Shown here in pieces: positions 59,656 through 64,000 of a stretch of DNA of 64,000 bases (within the stretch, counting starts at the first letter, position 1; each line of letters starts with the position of its first letter). A program made the translations under genes and the position numbers. This DNA is from an uncultured Planktomarina sp. (lineage in GTDB: Bacteria; Pseudomonadota; Alphaproteobacteria; Rhodobacterales; Rhodobacteraceae). The DNA lies in NCBI GenBank assembly GCA_905182325.1, contig CAJJBD010000029.1:1-64000 (forward strand), given 5' to 3'. Under the pieces are notes generated by a model that searched no databases, had not been told where the DNA came from, and worked only from the letters and a program-made list of their open reading frames with translations.

Positions 59656-60450
59656 ATGAACCATTTTTTTTATACTCTTTTAACTACATTATTTTTTATT
59701 GGAGCTCTGAAAGCTCCAGTTGCAGCAAGTGAGTTGGACCAAATTGTTCAAGTTACTCTAAAAAAAGGATGGCGAAAAGAAAATGGGACCCATATCGCAG
59801 CCCTACAAATAACACTGGCACCAGGCTGGAAAACGTACTGGCGCCAACCAGGAGACACAGGGATACCGCCAAAATTTGACTTTAGTGGGTCAGAAAATTT
59901 GACAATATTAGATGTAATCTATCCAGCACCCCAAATAACTTGGCAAGACAGTTATCGCTCATTCGTGTATTTTGGAAATGTTATATTTCCAATTTTAATT
60001 AGACCAGAAGCCACGGGAACTGCAACTTTACATGGGAATATTGATATAGGGGTTTGTAAGGAAATTTGCATCCCAGTCTCGTTCGAGGTCGACACTACTT
60101 TAACTGCTATAAATCAAGAAGATACGTTGATAAAAAAATCCTTGAACGCCAAACCTCAGGTTGGCTTTGGAAGGGTAATTTGTGAATTCAAGCCAGTGTT
60201 AGATGGAATACAAATTTCTTTATATTTGACCGTGGCGGAACCAGAAATTCAACATGCAGTAGTCGAAGTTGGAAATCCAAAATTATCAATTGAAAAACCG
60301 AAGATATCACAGTTTGGAAACCAGCTCAAAATTGTCTCAAACGTCATAACACCAACTGGTCGTTTAGTTTTTATCACGCGCCGCGACGTAGTGACTACTA
60401 TATTTTCAGAACAAACTGTTACTGAATTTAGTGGTTGCAATAGCCCTTAA
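59656..60450 (+). CDS. DsbD N-terminal-domain-like (protein-disulfide reductase domain) secreted protein
   Basis: Signal peptide MNHFFYTLLTTLFFIGALKAPVAA; LAPGWKTYWRQPGDTGIPPKFDFSGSENL; GVCKEICIPVSFEV. Confidence 0.88.
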   Translation: MNHFFYTLLTTLFFIGALKAPVAASELDQIVQVTLKKGWRKENGTHIAALQITLAPGWKTYWRQPGDTGIPPKFDFSGSENLTILDVIYPAPQITWQDSYRSFVYFGNVIFPILIRPEATGTATLHGNIDIGVCKEICIPVSFEVDTTLTAINQEDTLIKKSLNAKPQVGFGRVICEFKPVLDGIQISLYLTVAEPEIQHAVVEVGNPKLSIEKPKISQFGNQLKIVSNVITPTGRLVFITRRDVVTTIFSEQTVTEFSGCNSP

Positions 60451-63400
60451 CGTTTTGCCAAAAAATTTGGGCTCAACGCTGACAATAGATACACAATCAT
60501 AACGACAACTGCGCTGCTAACTAGAAATAATGCCAAAGCTACTTGAGGAGCTGATCCCATTGAAACTAAAGCTAAATTCGAAAGTGGCCATGGCAGCGCA
60601 CCGGTGACAACCACCCAACCTAATGTTCCAAGAAAAAGTATACTAATTAAAACTAGAGCGGATGCTACAGGCAGAACTGGACCTCGGGCTTTTGACATTC
60701 CACGAAGTGCACGCTTAAAGCTGGCAAATTGTGCCGCAATGTCAGCTTGCATTGCCAATAAAGCAGGCACCAAAATCAAAACCAGAACCATACCAAATCC
60801 TAAACCATAAACTAAAGTAATCACCGTCGGCTTCAGAAATTGAGCTTGTGATGATGTTTCATACAATAAAGGAGAAAGTCCTAAAACTGTTGTCAATGTA
60901 GTGAGCATCACAGGTCGCAAGCGGTCAGTTACACCATCTAAAATCGCTGGAAACAGACCCCGTTCTTTTGCGTATTCATCTATAGTGGTTATCAAGACTA
61001 TTGAATCATTAATGATTATACCAACCATTCCAATCAATCCAACTATCGAAAACAAAGATAACGGAATATCGTACCACCAGTGACCATAAATTGTGCCCAC
61101 TAAACCAAATGGTATGATCGCCATAATGACCAGGGGTCTTGTCCAACTTGAAAAAATCCACGCTAGCGTCATAAATATGCCAGCAAGAGTCAAAATTAGC
61201 CCGCGTGTAGCATCATTACGAAAATCGTCCTCTTGCTCTGCCAACCCAGACAAATTGAAAACTACTTGAGTTTCCTCCGAGATTTTTGGTAAAATAGTTT
61301 CCTCTAATTCTGCAATAATGGCATTCGCACGAGCTGGATCATCTTCAGATATGTCTCCTGTGACTGAAATTACTTGAACTCCATTCTCACGACGAACCGT
61401 GGAAAAACCCGTACGTTGCTCTACCGTCACTATATCGGCAAGAGGTACATAATCACCTGTTTGCGTACGGATGAGCATCCTATCAGTAAAATCTGCTGTT
61501 AGCTCCGCTTTAGGAACTTCCACTCGAATTGTAGCTGATCTGGGTCCATCCGGAAAGCTAGCAGCCTCAATACCATTCAAGCGGTTTCGAAGAGTTCTTC
61601 CAAGAGCATCAATGGTCAGCCCAAGGGATTGACCTTGTGGCGTCAACTCTAAGATCAACTCTTCCTTATCATAAGCCAGGGTGTCCTCAACAGCTGATAC
61701 TTCAGGGTACTTGGCGAGTGCGGATTGCAAGGCTTCAGATGCTGCCTTTAAGGTATCTGCATCAGCGCCTGAAAATTGAACGTCCAATGCATCTCCACCG
61801 GGTCCAGAACTCCACCCACGAAAACTAATTGTTTCTACACGCGGGTGCCGCCGGACAGCATCTTGCAGATCTGCTACAAAAGAGTACGACGAGTAGGGCC
61901 TCAGATCTGCATCTATAAGTTCAACCGCAATTGAACCTAATTGGTCGCGATCCTTTGTGTCAGATCCAGCGAGAGGCCGACCTGAGTTTCCACCAATTTC
62001 TACCATCACAAAGCTGATAGGAGAGCGCCCGTGTTTTTCTTTATATTTTGCGCCGACTTCTTCGACTGCATCCTGAAATGCTTTCATTTGTGCCATCGAG
62101 TCTTCACGCGTTGCGCCGGGAGCCATTGCAAAGTTACCAGTAACCGACGACCGCTCTGGCGCATTGAAAAATCGCCACTGAACATCACCATTAATAAATA
62201 AAACAGCCTGACTTGCTAACGCAAGAACGACAGCCGCAAATACTGGATAACGAGCCCATATTACGAATTTTATTAATGGTCGAAAAATAATTCTTTTAAA
62301 ATGATCGAGTAATTTATTCATATTATGCGATGGCAAGTCATACCAGCGCAAAGCTCCCCCATCAGTAATCGAATGCGCCATATGGTGCGGCAAAATTAGG
62401 AAACACTCTGCCAATGAAGCAATCAATACTACTATCACTGTGAAGGGAATGTCGGCAATCAAGTCTCCAAAGCGCCCACCAATAGCTACCAGGCCAAAAA
62501 ATGCGATTACCGTCGTGAGCGTTGCTGAAAAAACTGGCGTGAACATACGTTTTGCCGCATTTTCTGCAGCTACCATTGGGGCTTCACCCAAACTACGCGC
62601 ACGAAAATCTGCGTGCTCACCAACCACAATAGCATCATCAACCACAATCCCAAGTGTTATAATGAGAGCGAACAACGATATCATATTGATTGTGATTCCA
62701 AACACGAACATCAGAGCAACAGCAGCAGCCATGGCCGCTGGAATCCCTGCCGCCACCCAGAAAGCTGTTCGTACATTTAAAAACAAAAATAGTAGAAGCA
62801 AAACCAATCCAAGTCCTTGGAGGCCGTTTTTCATCAACATTGTCAGGCGAGCTGAAATAGCCTCAGATCGGGTGCGTATCAGTTCGACCTGCACCTCCGG
62901 CGGCAAAATTTCTTTCATTTCCTTTGCAACATTCTCAACAGATTCTTGGATGGCGATAGCATCCCCTTGAGCTGACCTATCAATGCGAATGGATATTGCT
63001 TGCTTTTCACCAACAAAATAGGCTCGATTTCGATCGATACCTTGCTCAATCACTCGGCCCACGTCACCAATGGTAAGCGCAGAACCATCTGTATTTGAAC
63101 GTAAAACAATCGCACTAATGTCACGCGCACTGCGTTTAGCAACGCCAGTCCTGATGCGCGCACCACCCGCAAAGTCGCCGGCTGGATCAGCTTCAGCTTC
63201 CTCCGCAATCGCACTCGCTACTTGCGCCATAGTTAGGTCATGCTGGATCAAAGAAAGGCTATCAACCTCCACAATAGTAGAGCCTGACGCCACGCCGCGA
63301 ACACTGGTTCGTGTAACGCCGGCAGCAAAAAGGCGGGTGATGAACTCATCAGTAAACAGGGCCAGTTGTTTAATATCGACTGGACCTGAAATCACGACAT

Positions 63401-63839
63401 CAGTCACCCTGTCTCGCCAGAATCCACGTCTCACACTAGGGTCGTCCGCGTCATTTGGAAATTGAGATGCAACGGAATCGACCGCTATTTGAGCATCATC
63501 AGTGCCACGGGCCATATCCCAGCCGGGTTCAAATTCCATTAGAATTCGAGCTCGGCCTTCCGATGATGTGGCGGTGGTGCTGGTAACTCCCTCCACGCCG
63601 AGTAAGGACAGCTCCACAACTTGAACAATGGCACGGTCCACATCTTCTGGACCGGCACCGTCCCAACGAACACTTACTGTCACGTTATCAATAACAACAT
63701 CAGGAAAGAACTGTGCTCGCATTTGTGGGAATGAAACGACTCCCGCCAAAAGCATAACTAATAAGAAAAGATTGGCCGCAGTACGATGGCGGGTCATGTA
63801 AGATAAAATTCCGCTAGTTGTTTTCGCCATAACTAACAT
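60447..63839 (-). CDS. Efflux RND transporter permease subunit (AcrB/MMPL-like)
   Basis: ~1130 aa, DVTVSVRWDGAGPEDVDRAIVQVVE; GIVVDDAIVVGE; duplicated 6-TM organisation. Confidence 0.95.
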   Translation of the reverse strand: MLVMAKTTSGILSYMTRHRTAANLFLLVMLLAGVVSFPQMRAQFFPDVVIDNVTVSVRWDGAGPEDVDRAIVQVVELSLLGVEGVTSTTATSSEGRARILMEFEPGWDMARGTDDAQIAVDSVASQFPNDADDPSVRRGFWRDRVTDVVISGPVDIKQLALFTDEFITRLFAAGVTRTSVRGVASGSTIVEVDSLSLIQHDLTMAQVASAIAEEAEADPAGDFAGGARIRTGVAKRSARDISAIVLRSNTDGSALTIGDVGRVIEQGIDRNRAYFVGEKQAISIRIDRSAQGDAIAIQESVENVAKEMKEILPPEVQVELIRTRSEAISARLTMLMKNGLQGLGLVLLLLFLFLNVRTAFWVAAGIPAAMAAAVALMFVFGITINMISLFALIITLGIVVDDAIVVGEHADFRARSLGEAPMVAAENAAKRMFTPVFSATLTTVIAFFGLVAIGGRFGDLIADIPFTVIVVLIASLAECFLILPHHMAHSITDGGALRWYDLPSHNMNKLLDHFKRIIFRPLIKFVIWARYPVFAAVVLALASQAVLFINGDVQWRFFNAPERSSVTGNFAMAPGATREDSMAQMKAFQDAVEEVGAKYKEKHGRSPISFVMVEIGGNSGRPLAGSDTKDRDQLGSIAVELIDADLRPYSSYSFVADLQDAVRRHPRVETISFRGWSSGPGGDALDVQFSGADADTLKAASEALQSALAKYPEVSAVEDTLAYDKEELILELTPQGQSLGLTIDALGRTLRNRLNGIEAASFPDGPRSATIRVEVPKAELTADFTDRMLIRTQTGDYVPLADIVTVEQRTGFSTVRRENGVQVISVTGDISEDDPARANAIIAELEETILPKISEETQVVFNLSGLAEQEDDFRNDATRGLILTLAGIFMTLAWIFSSWTRPLVIMAIIPFGLVGTIYGHWWYDIPLSLFSIVGLIGMVGIIINDSIVLITTIDEYAKERGLFPAILDGVTDRLRPVMLTTLTTVLGLSPLLYETSSQAQFLKPTVITLVYGLGFGMVLVLILVPALLAMQADIAAQFASFKRALRGMSKARGPVLPVASALVLISILFLGTLGWVVVTGALPWPLSNLALVSMGSAPQVALALFLVSSAVVVMIVYLLSALSPNFLAKR

Positions 63840-63842
63840 GGA

Positions 63843-64000
63843 TTACCCTCCCATCCGGCCTTCTAGCCGCTCTACCATTTCACTTGGCACTTCTGGCTGT
63901 GCCAATTGATTTAACATACGTTCCTTCACTGCTTTCGGTATACGCTTATTTGCGTCTACGAATGCAATCATTTTAGCGCGGCGCTCAGGGTCTAGCTTCA
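63843..64000 (-). CDS. Efflux RND periplasmic adaptor subunit, partial C-terminus
   Basis: Hand translation ...KLDPERRAKMIAFVDANKRIPKAVKERMLNQLAQPEVPSEMVERLEGRMGG*; directly upstream of the RND permease. Confidence 0.75.
   Translation of the reverse strand, partial: KLDPERRAKMIAFVDANKRIPKAVKERMLNQLAQPEVPSEMVERLEGRMGG

Noticed and set aside
62440-62970. 176-aa + strand ORF antisense to the RND permease
   Set aside because: Low-complexity antisense artefact within a confident CDS.
1-64000. CRISPR arrays, transposons, prophage, toxin-antitoxin or defence islands
   Set aside because: No spaced direct-repeat arrays, transposase/integrase motifs or defence-type domains were recognised; the gene content is core metabolism and housekeeping.

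Overview
The window is a gene-dense stretch of chromosome from a low-GC alphaproteobacterium. Gene content and order look like a marine Rhodobacterales/Roseobacter-type genome, but that is inference. I could name almost all large ORFs. They include hemF (partial), clpS, a D,D-carboxypeptidase, yejABEF, pheA, nudC, SRP RNA (ffs), dnaX, ybaB, recR, a TrcR-like DUF1013 protein, COQ9, pheST, rplT/rpmI, pyk, a D-glutamate/D-amino-acid operon (dgcN-dgcA-dat), a malyl-CoA lyase, accA, plsC, lysA, argH, phaA/phaB, ispB, ispE, ETF-QO, greA, a moeA-mobB-mobA-fdhD cluster, a DmdC-like acyl-CoA dehydrogenase and an RND efflux pump. I saw no phage, transposon, CRISPR array, tRNA or defence island. Three small genes missing from the ORF track were read by hand: an LptM/YifL-like lipoprotein, a DUF465/YdcH protein and an aa3-oxidase subunit IV. 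The most interesting items are: (1) the dgcN-dgcA-dat operon, a coherent D-Ala/D-Glu salvage route with palindromic elements in its control regions; (2) a PPOX-family flavoprotein gene inactivated by a CCAAG pentanucleotide expansion plus an in-frame TAG; (3) an FdhD lacking the canonical CxxC; (4) a duplicated GTTAA-N4-GTTAA array upstream of yejA. I did not find a clearly new multi-gene system. Most of the window is ordinary core genome.
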